NCBI GenBank assembly: GCA_028693055.1
Contig: JAQUWD010000015.1
Span: 1 to 64,000, forward strand
Length of the DNA: 64,000 nucleotides
Direction of reading: 5' to 3'
DNA from: Eubacteriales bacterium
Lineage (GTDB): Bacteria; Bacillota; Clostridia; Christensenellales; Aristaeellaceae
The translations under genes were made by a program, and so were the position numbers. Of the stretch, positions 53,763 to 62,965 are shown in pieces (within the stretch, counting starts at the first letter, position 1; each line of letters opens with the position of its first letter). The notes below the pieces were generated by a model. It saw nothing but the letters and a program-made list of their open reading frames with translations, was not told where the DNA came from and ran no database searches.

Positions 53763-54827
53763 ATGGCGCAGTCAATGGCAACCACGGCGAATTCCCCTGT
53801 CGGCAAGCCGGTTCGCAAAAGCCACCCCATGCTGCTCTTCGTTTTAAAACGTCTCGTGATGCTGATTCCAACGGTTCTCATCATGTCGCTGCTCATTTTC
53901 TTTATCATCCAGCTTCCGCCCGGCGATTACCTGACCAGCTATGTGGCCGGTCTAAAATCCGAGGGCGTTGTTGTGGACGCATCAGTGTTGGCTAATCTGG
54001 AAGAGCAGTTCGGGCTGGATCAGCCCTGGTATATCCAGTATTTTAAATGGATCGTCAACATCCTAACAAAATTTGATTTCGGATATTCGTTCGACTTGGG
54101 CAAACGGGTCTGGCCTATTATCGCCGACCTACTTCCCATGACGCTTTTGGTTTCGCTGGTAACCATGCTGTTCCAATACTTGGTCAGCATTCCGCTGGGT
54201 ATTTACAGCGCGGTGAAACAATATTCCGTAGGCGACTACGTTCTTACCACCATCGGTTTTTTAGGCATGGCTATCCCAAACTTCCTGTTTGCCATTTTGT
54301 TAATGTATTTTTCCTTCGTATGGACGGGCTCCGCGATGATCGGCCTGTTCTCAAAGGAGATGCTGCAAAACGGCGTGCATTGGTACAATTTGGGAGAGTT
54401 TCTCACGCGACTGCTGATTCCCGTTATCGTCATCGGCACCTCGGGCATGTGCGGCACCTTGCGGGCCATGCGCGCCCAGATGCTGGATGAGCTGGGGCGG
54501 CAATACGTGCTCTGTGCCAGAGCAAAGGGCGTTAGCGAGCGCACCATCATTTACAAGTATTGTCTGCGTGCAGCCATCAATCCCACGGTCAGCGGTTTGT
54601 CCGGTAGCTTAGCCAGTATTTTTTCCGGCTCCACCATCTCTGCCATCGTCATGAATCTGGAAATCATTGGGCCTACGCTGTATAACGCTTTGCTAGCCCA
54701 AGACATGTATTTGGCGGGAACCATTTTGCTGGTCATGGGCGTGCTAATCGTCGTAGGCACGCTGCTGAGCGACATTGCGCTGGCATGGCTGGATCCACGA
54801 ATTCGTTTTTCGGGAAGGAGCGAGTAA
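53763..54827 (+). CDS. Opp/Dpp-type ABC permease, DppB-like
   Basis: A 354-residue permease with a first helix (RLVMLIPTVLIMSLLIFFII) followed by QLPPGDYL and a large external loop, typical of DppB/OppB. The cytoplasmic loop with RAMRAQMLDELGRQYVLCARAKG contacts the ATPases. The open frame extends to 53613 through the repeat element, but ATG 53763, preceded by GGAGGGAGGA, is clearly the start. First permease of the importer; partner of the DppC-like protein. Confidence 0.92.
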   Translation: MAQSMATTANSPVGKPVRKSHPMLLFVLKRLVMLIPTVLIMSLLIFFIIQLPPGDYLTSYVAGLKSEGVVVDASVLANLEEQFGLDQPWYIQYFKWIVNILTKFDFGYSFDLGKRVWPIIADLLPMTLLVSLVTMLFQYLVSIPLGIYSAVKQYSVGDYVLTTIGFLGMAIPNFLFAILLMYFSFVWTGSAMIGLFSKEMLQNGVHWYNLGEFLTRLLIPVIVIGTSGMCGTLRAMRAQMLDELGRQYVLCARAKGVSERTIIYKYCLRAAINPTVSGLSGSLASIFSGSTISAIVMNLEIIGPTLYNALLAQDMYLAGTILLVMGVLIVVGTLLSDIALAWLDPRIRFSGRSE

Positions 54828-54829
54828 AC

Positions 54830-55975
54830 ATGTCGGAAAACCTGCAAACCTCCCCAAAGCTTACCCGCAAGCAGCTCAAAGCCAAAAAGAAGGAAGAGTC
54901 CTACTATCTCGCCTCCCAATGGCAGCTGATGGCTCACAAGCTGGCAAAGCACAAGCTGGCGCGGTTTAGCATGATGATCCTTGGAATCCTGTACTTTATT
55001 GCCCTATTCGGCAATTTCTTCGCCCCCTCCGACCTGACCTCCTACGACGGCAGCAGCAAGGATATGCCGCCTACCGCCATTCATTGGATCACCGAGGACG
55101 GGCGCTTTGTCGGCCCCTTTGTCTATGGCGCCACCATGGAGCGGGACCCCAAGACCTATAAGAAGGTCTTTGCAGAGGATAAAGAAAAAATCTACCCTAT
55201 CCGCTTCTTTACCCACGGCAAGTCTTATCAATGGCTGGGGCTGATCGAGAGCGACCTGCACCTTTTCGGCGTGGACGAGGGCGGAAAAATCTTTCTCTTC
55301 GGCACCGACTCTATGGGCAGAGACTTATTCAGCCGCATCATTCTAGGCAGTCAGGTATCGCTGACCATCCCCTTCGCGGGCACGTTCCTCAGCTTCATTC
55401 TGGGGCTTGTGCTAGGCTCCATTTCCGGCTATTTCGGCGGCTGGATCGACAACCTGATCCAGCGCATTATCGAGGTGCTGAATTCTCTGCCCTCGCTGCC
55501 CCTGTGGATGGCGCTCTCCGCCGCCATCCCCGCCGGTATTCCCCCGGTGCAGATGTACCTACTGATTACCGTCATTCTCTCCTTTATCGGCTGGACCGGG
55601 CTGGCACGGGTGGTGCGCGGCAAGTTCATGTCGCTTAAAAACGAGGATTATGTGATGGCGGCGCGGCTGGCGGGCGTGAGCGATATCAAGATTATTTTCA
55701 AGCACTTGGTGCCCGGATTTATGAGCTACTTAATCGTCAACCTGACGCTGGGCATTCCCAGCATGATCATTGGCGAAACGTCCATGAGTTTTCTGGGCTT
55801 AGGCATTCAGGCCCCCGCTACCAGCTGGGGCGTGCTGCTAAAGGATGCGCAGCAGATTCAGAACATCGCCAACTATCCATGGCGGCTGCTACCGTTGATT
55901 TTCGTGGTTATCGCCGTTCTGGCGTTCAACTTTTTGGGCGACGGTCTGCGCGATGCGGCCGACCCCTACAAGTAA
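54830..55975 (+). CDS. Opp/Dpp-type ABC permease, DppC-like
   Basis: A 381-residue permease. A basic N-terminus precedes helix one (MMILGILYFIALFGNFFAP); an unusually long external segment of about 100 residues follows before FGTDSMGRDLFSRIILGSQVS, the conserved DppC entry motif. The ATPase-contact loop contains NEDYVMAARLAG. AAGGAGC lies before ATG 54830, two bases after the DppB stop. Confidence 0.92.
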   Translation: MSENLQTSPKLTRKQLKAKKKEESYYLASQWQLMAHKLAKHKLARFSMMILGILYFIALFGNFFAPSDLTSYDGSSKDMPPTAIHWITEDGRFVGPFVYGATMERDPKTYKKVFAEDKEKIYPIRFFTHGKSYQWLGLIESDLHLFGVDEGGKIFLFGTDSMGRDLFSRIILGSQVSLTIPFAGTFLSFILGLVLGSISGYFGGWIDNLIQRIIEVLNSLPSLPLWMALSAAIPAGIPPVQMYLLITVILSFIGWTGLARVVRGKFMSLKNEDYVMAARLAGVSDIKIIFKHLVPGFMSYLIVNLTLGIPSMIIGETSMSFLGLGIQAPATSWGVLLKDAQQIQNIANYPWRLLPLIFVVIAVLAFNFLGDGLRDAADPYK

Positions 55976-55990
55976 AGGAGGCGCGACAGG

Positions 55991-56995
55991 ATGCCCATTA
56001 TTGATATCAAAGACCTGTGCGTCAATATCCAGCTGGACGAAGGCATGCTGACCCCGGTGCAGGGCGTAAGCTTCCAAATCGAAGCGGGGCAGACCATGGG
56101 GCTGGTGGGCGAAAGCGGCTGCGGCAAAAGCCTGACAAGCAAAGCCATCCTCGCCATCAACGACAAAAAATGCCGTCAAACCGGCGAAATCCTCTTCGAA
56201 ACTGACAAGCACGAGGTTGTGGATATTAACAAGCTGAACCCCCGGGGTAAGGAAATCCGGGATATTCGCGGGCGACAGATCAGCATGATCTTTCAGGAGC
56301 CTATGGTAGCCTTTTCCCCTATGTATACCATCGGCAACCAAATCAACGAGTGCACGCGGCTTCACATCACCAAGGATAAAAAGCAGTCCAAGGAGCTTAC
56401 GCTGGAGGTGATGAAGAAGGTCGGCATTGCTAACGCGGAAAAACGCTACGACCAGTTTCCCCACGAGTTTTCCGGCGGCATGCTGCAGCGCGCGCTGATT
56501 GCCATGGCGCTGGTATGCAAGCCTCGGCTCCTCATTGCCGACGAGCCCACCACCGCCTTGGACGTGACCATTCAGGCGCAGATTCTAGAGTTGATGCAGG
56601 AGCTGCAAAAGGAACTGAACATGGCGATTCTCTTCATCACCCACGATTTGGGTACGGTGGCCAAGATGTGCGACTATGTGAGCGTCATGTACCTAGGCCG
56701 CGTGGTGGAAAGCGCCCGAGCCTGCGACGTTTACAAGCGTCCCCTCCACCCCTATACCCAAGGGCTGATGGGCTCGGTGCACAAGATCGGCACCTTAAAG
56801 CAGGAACGGCTTTTTTCCATTGAAGGCACCGTGCCGCTGGCGCTGAACCTAAAGCCCGGCTGTGGGTTTTACGATCGCTGCAACCAGCGTATCGAAGGGC
56901 TGTGCAATGTAGTCGATCCCGAGCTGTGCGATATGGGCGACGGCCATTGCGTAGCCTGCCACCGCTGTAAAAAGGAGGCGACCGTCCATGAGTAA
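55991..56995 (+). CDS. Opp/Dpp-type ABC ATPase, DppD-like
   Basis: A 334-residue ATPase. Walker A GESGCGKSLTS, signature FSGGMLQRALIA, Walker B LLIADEPTTALDV and the switch His in ITHDLGTVA are all intact. The C-terminal oligopeptide-type region has Cys in GCGFYDRCNQRIEGLC and CHRC, which in this family can hold an Fe-S cluster. It pairs with the DppF-like ATPase, with which it overlaps by eight bases. Confidence 0.95.
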   Translation: MPIIDIKDLCVNIQLDEGMLTPVQGVSFQIEAGQTMGLVGESGCGKSLTSKAILAINDKKCRQTGEILFETDKHEVVDINKLNPRGKEIRDIRGRQISMIFQEPMVAFSPMYTIGNQINECTRLHITKDKKQSKELTLEVMKKVGIANAEKRYDQFPHEFSGGMLQRALIAMALVCKPRLLIADEPTTALDVTIQAQILELMQELQKELNMAILFITHDLGTVAKMCDYVSVMYLGRVVESARACDVYKRPLHPYTQGLMGSVHKIGTLKQERLFSIEGTVPLALNLKPGCGFYDRCNQRIEGLCNVVDPELCDMGDGHCVACHRCKKEATVHE

Positions 56996-58001
56996 CCTCG
57001 AAATGGCTCCAGCCTCGATTCTTAAGGTAGAACATATCCACAAGCGTTTTACCTCCAAAAACATTTGCGTACGTGCGGTAACCGACGTTAGCTTTGAGGT
57101 GAAGGCCGGAGAAACCATCGGCATCGTAGGAGAAAGCGGCTGCGGCAAAACCACACTGGGACGCTGTATCGTCCGGGCTATCCACGCATCCGAGGGCAAG
57201 GTGCTTTACCGTGCCGAGGACGGGCAGATCGACGATCTGATCACCGTGGATAAGGAACGGATGAAAAAAATCCGCAAAGAAATCCAGATGATCTTTCAGG
57301 ACCCCTATTCCTCCTTGGACCCTCGAATGACGGTAACCGATATCATTTCCGAGCCGTTAAAGGCTAACTATCCCAAAATGCCCAAGGCAGATCGGGAAAA
57401 GCTGGTGGTCGATATCGCCGCCAAGGTGGGACTGAATACCTCCTATTTGAAGCGCTATCCCCATGCGTTTTCCGGCGGTCAGCGTCAGCGCATCGGCATT
57501 GCCCGGGCGTTGATTCTAAACCCGCGTATCATCGTGTGCGACGAGGCCGTATCGGCGCTGGACGTGTCCATCCAGGCGCAAATCATCAATTTGCTGAAGG
57601 ATTTACAGCGGGATATGCACCTAACATACCTGTTTATCAGCCACGACCTAAGCGTGGTGGAGCATATCAGCAACCGCGTAGGCGTAATGTATTTGGGTCG
57701 CATGGTGGAATACGCGCCCACCGAAGCTCTATTCAGCAAGCCGCTGCATCCGTATACCGAGGCGCTGCTATCCGCCGTACCCGTCGCCGACCCGGATGTG
57801 CAAATGGACCGAATCCCCCTGAAGGGTGAAATTCCAAACCCGGCTAATCCCCCTAGCGGGTGCTATTTCCATGAGCGCTGCCGGTACTGCCAACAGAAAT
57901 GCATTGACGAAGCCCCCGCCCTGCGGGAAGTGGACGGCAGAAGCGTCGCCTGTCACTTTGCGGATGAACTGACTCTGCGCGGCTTCCATTACGAATCGTA
58001 G
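56988..58001 (+). CDS. Opp/Dpp-type ABC ATPase, DppF-like
   Basis: A 337-residue ATPase, second of the pair. Walker A GESGCGKTTLGR, signature FSGGQRQRIGIARAL, Walker B IIVCDEAVSALDVS, switch His in ISHDLSVVE. The C-terminal region has GCYFHERCRYCQQKC cysteines. The importer is thus complete: binding protein, two permeases and two ATPases, unlike the other two sugar transporters in the window, which have no ATPase gene. Confidence 0.95.
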   Translation: MSNLEMAPASILKVEHIHKRFTSKNICVRAVTDVSFEVKAGETIGIVGESGCGKTTLGRCIVRAIHASEGKVLYRAEDGQIDDLITVDKERMKKIRKEIQMIFQDPYSSLDPRMTVTDIISEPLKANYPKMPKADREKLVVDIAAKVGLNTSYLKRYPHAFSGGQRQRIGIARALILNPRIIVCDEAVSALDVSIQAQIINLLKDLQRDMHLTYLFISHDLSVVEHISNRVGVMYLGRMVEYAPTEALFSKPLHPYTEALLSAVPVADPDVQMDRIPLKGEIPNPANPPSGCYFHERCRYCQQKCIDEAPALREVDGRSVACHFADELTLRGFHYES

Positions 58002-58013
58002 GATGAGGAAATC

Positions 58014-58943
58014 ATGAGCTTTACCAAAGAAAATCTCGCTCTTTCCACCATGTGGAATTTTCGCAAGGCGCACAGCGGCGAGGAGCTGCTGGACCAGATA
58101 CTGGCATTGGGCTTTACGCAGGTGGAGCTGAACTATCAGGTGCGCCGGGAATGGCTGCCCGGAATCGAGCGATATCTAGAGCAGGGGAAAATTGCGGTCA
58201 GCAGCATCCATAACGTCTTTCCCAAAACCATGGATGAGCGCTTCAATACCGATTCCATTTTATTGGGTTATCAGGATGAGACGTTGCGCGCCCAGGCAAT
58301 AGCCCTTAGCAAGCAGAGCATCGATTACGCCGTCCGCTACGGCGCGAAGGCTGTAGTCTTTCATCCCACCGAAGTGCCGCTGGACCCGGAAAAATACGAT
58401 GTGCCGCTGAAAAAGCTGGTCGCCGCTCATCAAACCCAAAGCGACCAGTTCCTGACCCTACAGCGGGAAATGCTAGCCGAACGTCGAACCGAGCCTTACC
58501 TGAACCAAATGCTAAAAAGCATCGAGGAATTATCAGAGTACGTTGTTCGCAATCGGCTGCCGGTGAAGCTAGGCATGGAAAACCGCTCCATGTGCCATCA
58601 GGCTCCGATTTTTGCGGAGTTTGACCTCATTATGGAGCGGTTTCAGGGCGGGCCCGTGGGGATCTGGCTGGATACCGGCCACGGTATTATGATGCAGGAG
58701 TTGGGCTTGCAGCGACTGCCTCTATCCGCAGCGGCGGCGGAAGGAATTGTGGGCATGCACATTCACGACGCAGTAGATGGGCTGGATCATTATGCGCCCT
58801 GCACCTTGCCCGGAGCGGTGCTAGCACCCTACCGCGATTACATAGAACGTTCGCCCATCAAGGTGCTGGAGCTTTCCGGCAGGCTGGACGCGGAAACCAT
58901 ACGGAAGGGTACGGAGCTTTTCGTGGCTCAATACGGACAATGA
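58014..58943 (+). CDS. Sugar phosphate isomerase/epimerase-like TIM-barrel protein
   Basis: A 309-residue xylose isomerase-like TIM barrel, the last gene of the importer operon. Metal-site motifs: KLGMENRSMCH, GIWLDTGHGIMM, GMHIHDAVDGLDHYAP and KVLELSGR, giving the Glu-Asp/His-His-Glu set. A role in converting a released sugar is likely; the reaction is unknown. It starts 12 bases after the DppF gene and its last 16 bases overlap the convergent glycosidase gene. Confidence 0.85.
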   Translation: MSFTKENLALSTMWNFRKAHSGEELLDQILALGFTQVELNYQVRREWLPGIERYLEQGKIAVSSIHNVFPKTMDERFNTDSILLGYQDETLRAQAIALSKQSIDYAVRYGAKAVVFHPTEVPLDPEKYDVPLKKLVAAHQTQSDQFLTLQREMLAERRTEPYLNQMLKSIEELSEYVVRNRLPVKLGMENRSMCHQAPIFAEFDLIMERFQGGPVGIWLDTGHGIMMQELGLQRLPLSAAAAEGIVGMHIHDAVDGLDHYAPCTLPGAVLAPYRDYIERSPIKVLELSGRLDAETIRKGTELFVAQYGQ

Positions 58944-60718
58944 CCCGCTTTCTCTAAAGCATAGGCCAAGAAGCCTGCACAGGTGGCAAAGGCCTGCCCG
59001 GTTTCGCAAGCGCCCGTATTCTCATTGATGCTTTCACAGGCGAGGCCGTTGTCCATTTCAGTCCTGCTTAAATGAGCAAGCGCCGTCTCCCGATGTCCGC
59101 TTAATAAGCTGTTGCAGATACTCAAAATCCATGGATGAGGCGCGTGCTTGCAGCCGATTTCCGCGATGGGCTTTCCCGCAAAAGACAGCTCGTAGCTCTC
59201 GTCCCTAATCATGGCGGCCGTTGTTTGCCACACAGGGTCCTCCATGGAACAGAGCCCGTAAAAAGGCAGCAATTGCAGGCTTCCCGGCGGTTCGTCGTAA
59301 ATGTCGTACTGACCTTGCAGATCCACCGACCAAGCAAAGAAGCGCTTTCCCGCTTGCTCCCGGACGCAATGCTCATATATCGCCCCACGTACAGCGTCGG
59401 CTTGCGCGGTAAGCTCCGGGCGATTTAAAAGCCTTGCAAGCGCCCGTAAAGCTTTCCATACCAATGCGTTATCATAGGTGAGATAGGGATAGCGTCGCAG
59501 ATCGTCCGTAGGCTGTAAAAAGGTATCGTACAGCGCTACGGACGGATTTTTATGCTCTTCCAGACGTTTGAGAATCAGTCTCAACGCATCCGTGACGCTC
59601 GTTTCATGGAGAAGCTCCTCGCTGCCGCCCGCCTCCAAATAGCGCTCCAGCGCAATCACCGGGGCGCACAGCTCGTCCAGCTCAAAGCCCGGCTCCAACA
59701 CCGTACCGTCGATATAGCGGCTGTGAACGCCGAAGTTACGCTTCTGCCGCGCAAATACGGCGCGAAGCAGCTCTCCTGCATATTCCAAATCTGCGGATAA
59801 AATAGCTGGAAAAGCCCATAAAAGGCTATCGCGGTCCCAATAGGCAGCGCTGACATAGTATCGCGGGCTGCGGGAGGTCATCATACACAGCTCTTCCGTA
59901 TCGATGGTGCGCCCAGAGGCGAAAAAGAAGGCAAAGAATAAATTTTCATTCAGCAGCGCAGTCAGCCTTTGATCCCTCCCCCTTTTCTCACGTGCTTCCA
60001 GCCAAGCAGCCGTTTTTTGATACAGGCTGTCAAAGCCCTGCCGCAGCAGCTCCTTAGCCGAGGTCGCCGCCGCAACGCCTTCGTAGCCTACGCCCCAAAA
60101 GAGATCCAGTTGGATGCTTTTGCCCGGTTCAACCTGTTCCTCCTTGCTGATTTCGTAATGAAAGCCGTTTTGCTGCCATTGAGCGCCTTGGTCCATTTCG
60201 CTAAAGGGCTGCGAATCGCCAATGCAGGGCGCAAGGGCGAAGAGCGGCAGCCCAGCTCTTTGACTAAAAAGAAACATATGGTTCCATCCGGAAGGCTCGG
60301 CATGCCGCTCGCCCGTCAATTCCAGCGTTTCATTGATTTCGTGCAAGGTCTTTTCCCAGCGCCCCGACAGTCGGAGGGTAAGCCGCGCGGGCGCATCCCG
60401 CAGATTCTTCGCCTCCAGACGGATACCCATGGCTCGTTCCCCGATCGGAGTTAAGTAGATACAGGAAAAGCGTACCCCTTCCCGTTCCGACACAAAGCGG
60501 GGAATCCAAGCATGGGTTCTTTCCCATTGAGGCGCAAGCGGAAGCTTTTCGCCGTCAAGCGCCACTTCGGGCAGCATCAGCCCGGAGGAATCCCCTCGTA
60601 TTTCCAGCATCCCCTTTGCGCCCATGGAAAGAAAGGAGATCCCCTCCACGCCGCCGTCCTTTTCCCGAATGGTTGGCAGCGATAGATACTCGTTGCCCGT
60701 CACCTGATACCGTTCCAC
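58928..60718 (-). CDS. Six-hairpin glycosidase, GH125/GH63-like, family uncertain
   Basis: A 596-residue cytoplasmic protein: N-terminal beta-sandwich (about 1-225) and an alpha/alpha6 barrel. The barrel shows SAAYWDRDSLLWAFPAIL (about 289), a typical acid-residue site of six-hairpin glycosidases, and a late Glu motif, ACESINENTGACETGQAF (about 557). GH125 alpha-mannosidases, GH63 and amylo-1,6-glucosidase-like families share this pattern; I cannot choose between them. GTG start with AAAGGATG upstream. Last gene of the operon with the binding protein and permeases, whose substrate it presumably hydrolyses. Confidence 0.75.
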   Translation of the reverse strand: MERYQVTGNEYLSLPTIREKDGGVEGISFLSMGAKGMLEIRGDSSGLMLPEVALDGEKLPLAPQWERTHAWIPRFVSEREGVRFSCIYLTPIGERAMGIRLEAKNLRDAPARLTLRLSGRWEKTLHEINETLELTGERHAEPSGWNHMFLFSQRAGLPLFALAPCIGDSQPFSEMDQGAQWQQNGFHYEISKEEQVEPGKSIQLDLFWGVGYEGVAAATSAKELLRQGFDSLYQKTAAWLEAREKRGRDQRLTALLNENLFFAFFFASGRTIDTEELCMMTSRSPRYYVSAAYWDRDSLLWAFPAILSADLEYAGELLRAVFARQKRNFGVHSRYIDGTVLEPGFELDELCAPVIALERYLEAGGSEELLHETSVTDALRLILKRLEEHKNPSVALYDTFLQPTDDLRRYPYLTYDNALVWKALRALARLLNRPELTAQADAVRGAIYEHCVREQAGKRFFAWSVDLQGQYDIYDEPPGSLQLLPFYGLCSMEDPVWQTTAAMIRDESYELSFAGKPIAEIGCKHAPHPWILSICNSLLSGHRETALAHLSRTEMDNGLACESINENTGACETGQAFATCAGFLAYALEKAGHCPY

Positions 60719-60759
60719 AAAGCCACATCCTTTGCCGCAGCATTCTTTTCAAAGACCGA

Positions 60760-60815
60760 AGGGCTGTAGCCCGTCGTCACGCGCCTCCGGCGCGGGCAAC
60801 AGAAGCTACAGCCCT
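60760..60815 (-). terminator. Two-part stem-loop after sugar-binding protein gene
   Basis: Outer arms AGGGCTGTAGC (60760-60770) and GCTACAGCCCT (60805-60815) are perfect; an inner hairpin CGCGCC/GGCGCG lies between. In the minus direction it begins 18 bases after the binding-protein stop, but no long T-run follows, so a stabiliser or partial terminator fits better than full termination. Confidence 0.6.
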
Positions 60816-60833
60816 AAAAAGGTTTTTATCGTA

Positions 60834-62075
60834 TTACTTGCTCAACAAATCCGCATCCTCAAGCTGCGCCTGAATATCATTCAGAGCGTCCTGTGCGGTC
60901 ACATCGCTGGTTTCCAGCGTGCTAAACACGTTTCCGATGATCTCGCTAGCAGCGCCTGCCTCAACCAACGCGGGAGGAGCAATGGCGTAGTCCATGCTGT
61001 TAAACACGGCGGCGCGGTTGGCGGGCGGGGTGATTTCGAGATACTGGCTCAGCTTTTCCTGATCGGCAATGGTGGGCAGCTCCCAGCTGGCGTCCAAACG
61101 AAGCTTTACGATGTCGGGATCAGAGCCCATAGCGTCCGCAAATTTTGCTGCGGCTTCTTGCTGTTTGCTATCGGGAGACACGCAGTTCACATTGGCGAAG
61201 AAGAAGGTCGCCTTGTCCTTAAAGCCGGGCTCCACGGTGATGTCCCAGTCAAAGGCGCATTTTTCCGTGAAGGTGGAAAAGCCCCAGATGCCGGTAACGA
61301 TCATGCCCAGCTTACCCTCGCAGAACAAATCCCAGTCGCCGCGACCCGCCATATCCTCTGCGGTGGGCATGACATGGTTTTCTCCGCGAACTCTGGCAAG
61401 CATCGCGTCCAGCACCTCTGCGTTCTCGGCGCTATTGACGGTGAAGGCGGTGAAATCATCGTTGAGCAGGCTGCCGCCGTTGCCGCCGATGGACTTATAG
61501 TACTCGTTATAGGTGATGGGCTGATAGAAACCCCAAGTGTCCTCGTCCCCAGCGGCTACGATCGCCTCGGCAGCGGTCTGCACATCCGCCCAAGTCCAGT
61601 CCTCCGTGGGATAGCTGATCTTGGCTGCATCAAACAGCGCCTTGTTGTAAAACAGCACGCAGGTGGAGAAGCTCATGGGCACGGCGTACAGCTTACCGTC
61701 ATTTGATACGGCGGACAAGGTGCCTTCCGAATAGTTCTCCTTGGCAATGCCAAGGTCGCTCAGATCGGCGCATGCGCCGCGAAGCATGTAGGCCAGATAG
61801 TTTTCCATGTTCATCTCGAACACGTCAGGCGCGTTGCCGCCTGCCACCTTGGTAGCCAAGCTGGTGAAGTAATCCGCGTATCCGGTCAGCTGAACGTCGA
61901 TTTTGATGTTGGGATTCTTGCTTTCAAAAACCTCAATCATCTTTTGCAGGGTTTCCTCCTGTGCGCCGGAGGCGGAGAAGCAGGCGTAGGTCAGCGTGGT
62001 TTCCTCCGCCGCCGCCATGCCGGTCAGGGATAAAGTCATGAGCAGTGCCAATACCAGAGAAAGCAGTTTTTTCAT
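60834..62075 (-). CDS. Family 1 sugar-binding protein without lipobox
   Basis: A 413-residue sugar-binding protein. The signal peptide MKKLLSLVLALLMTLSLTG ends AAAEE; the position of a lipobox Cys is Met, so a soluble or otherwise attached protein is predicted. The mature part shows family-1 features: a start TLTYACFSASGAQEETLQKM, APDVFEMNMENYLAYM and YAVPMSFSTCVLFYNKALFD. It should feed the two permeases encoded upstream, probably with an alpha-glucoside given the GH65 gene. Confidence 0.9.
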   Translation of the reverse strand: MKKLLSLVLALLMTLSLTGMAAAEETTLTYACFSASGAQEETLQKMIEVFESKNPNIKIDVQLTGYADYFTSLATKVAGGNAPDVFEMNMENYLAYMLRGACADLSDLGIAKENYSEGTLSAVSNDGKLYAVPMSFSTCVLFYNKALFDAAKISYPTEDWTWADVQTAAEAIVAAGDEDTWGFYQPITYNEYYKSIGGNGGSLLNDDFTAFTVNSAENAEVLDAMLARVRGENHVMPTAEDMAGRGDWDLFCEGKLGMIVTGIWGFSTFTEKCAFDWDITVEPGFKDKATFFFANVNCVSPDSKQQEAAAKFADAMGSDPDIVKLRLDASWELPTIADQEKLSQYLEITPPANRAAVFNSMDYAIAPPALVEAGAASEIIGNVFSTLETSDVTAQDALNDIQAQLEDADLLSK

Positions 62076-62125
62076 TGAGATTTCCTCCTTTTTATTGCTG
62101 ACGCGATTTTCTCGCGTTATGCACT

Positions 62126-62965
62126 TTATTTCAGACCGCCCAAAGCAATGCCTGCGTCCACCTTGCGCTGGGACAAAAGGTATACGACCAGCACCGGCAG
62201 AATGGTCAGCACCGCGCCCGCCATCAGGACATGCTCGTTATTTTTGTACATTCCGTTCATATTGCCCAGCACCACCTGCAAGGTCTGCTTTTCCGTACTG
62301 GTCAAGACGATCAGCGGCCATAGATAGCTGTTCCAGCTGCCCATAAACGCCAGCAGAATCATGGTAGCTAGCGTTGGCGCCACCATGGGGAGAACAATGG
62401 TGAAAAACACCCGATAGAGGGATGCGCCGTCCAGCAGCGCCGATTCCAGATAGCTGTCGCTCAGCGTCATCATGGACTGCCGCATCAGAAACACACCGAA
62501 GGCGTTGGCAAGAGAGGGAAGAATCAGCCCCGTATAGGTATCCAGCAGCCCCAGCACCCGAAGGATGATATAGTTGGGCACCATGGTCACCGTACCGGGA
62601 ATCATCATGGTGGCCAAATAGAGCGAGAACAGCTTTCCAGACCCCTTAAAAGGCATTTTGGTAAATACGAAGGCCGCCATGGCGGCGCTAAGCACCTGCA
62701 CCGCCGTGCACATCACCGCTAAAAACAGACTGTTAAAAGAGGCCTGTGCAAAGGAGAAGCCCTGCATATGAAAGACCCGCTGATAGCCCTCCAAGGTGGG
62801 ATGCTCCGGAATCCAACGAATGGGAATCGTGCGAATGGCTTCGCTGCCCTTAAAGGAGGAGGACAGCATCCATAAAAAGGGCAGCAGCGTCACCAGCGCC
62901 ATGAGGCATAAAAGCAGGTAAAAGGCCATCTTTCCTGCGTAAAAGCGAAGTCGATTACGCATCAT
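62126..62965 (-). CDS. Carbohydrate ABC permease, MalG type
   Basis: A 279-residue permease of six predicted helices. First helix FYLLLCLMALVTLLPFLWMLSSS; EAA loop ESALLDGASLYRVFFTIVLPM. It overlaps the MalF-type gene by 11 bases, indicating coupled translation. It has no partner ATPase gene in the window. Confidence 0.92.
   Translation of the reverse strand: MMRNRLRFYAGKMAFYLLLCLMALVTLLPFLWMLSSSFKGSEAIRTIPIRWIPEHPTLEGYQRVFHMQGFSFAQASFNSLFLAVMCTAVQVLSAAMAAFVFTKMPFKGSGKLFSLYLATMMIPGTVTMVPNYIILRVLGLLDTYTGLILPSLANAFGVFLMRQSMMTLSDSYLESALLDGASLYRVFFTIVLPMVAPTLATMILLAFMGSWNSYLWPLIVLTSTEKQTLQVVLGNMNGMYKNNEHVLMAGAVLTILPVLVVYLLSQRKVDAGIALGGLK

Noticed and set aside
51673-58001. Straight annotation as a peptide or nickel transporter
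   Set aside because: The protein family allows it, but no peptidase or nickel gene is nearby, while GH105, a probable carbohydrate enzyme and a sugar isomerase share the operon; left as substrate unknown, oligosaccharide favoured.
60732-61706. 324-codon open frame on the plus strand
   Set aside because: Antisense to the sugar-binding protein gene and crossing the 60760-60815 stem-loop; no domain and no promoter.
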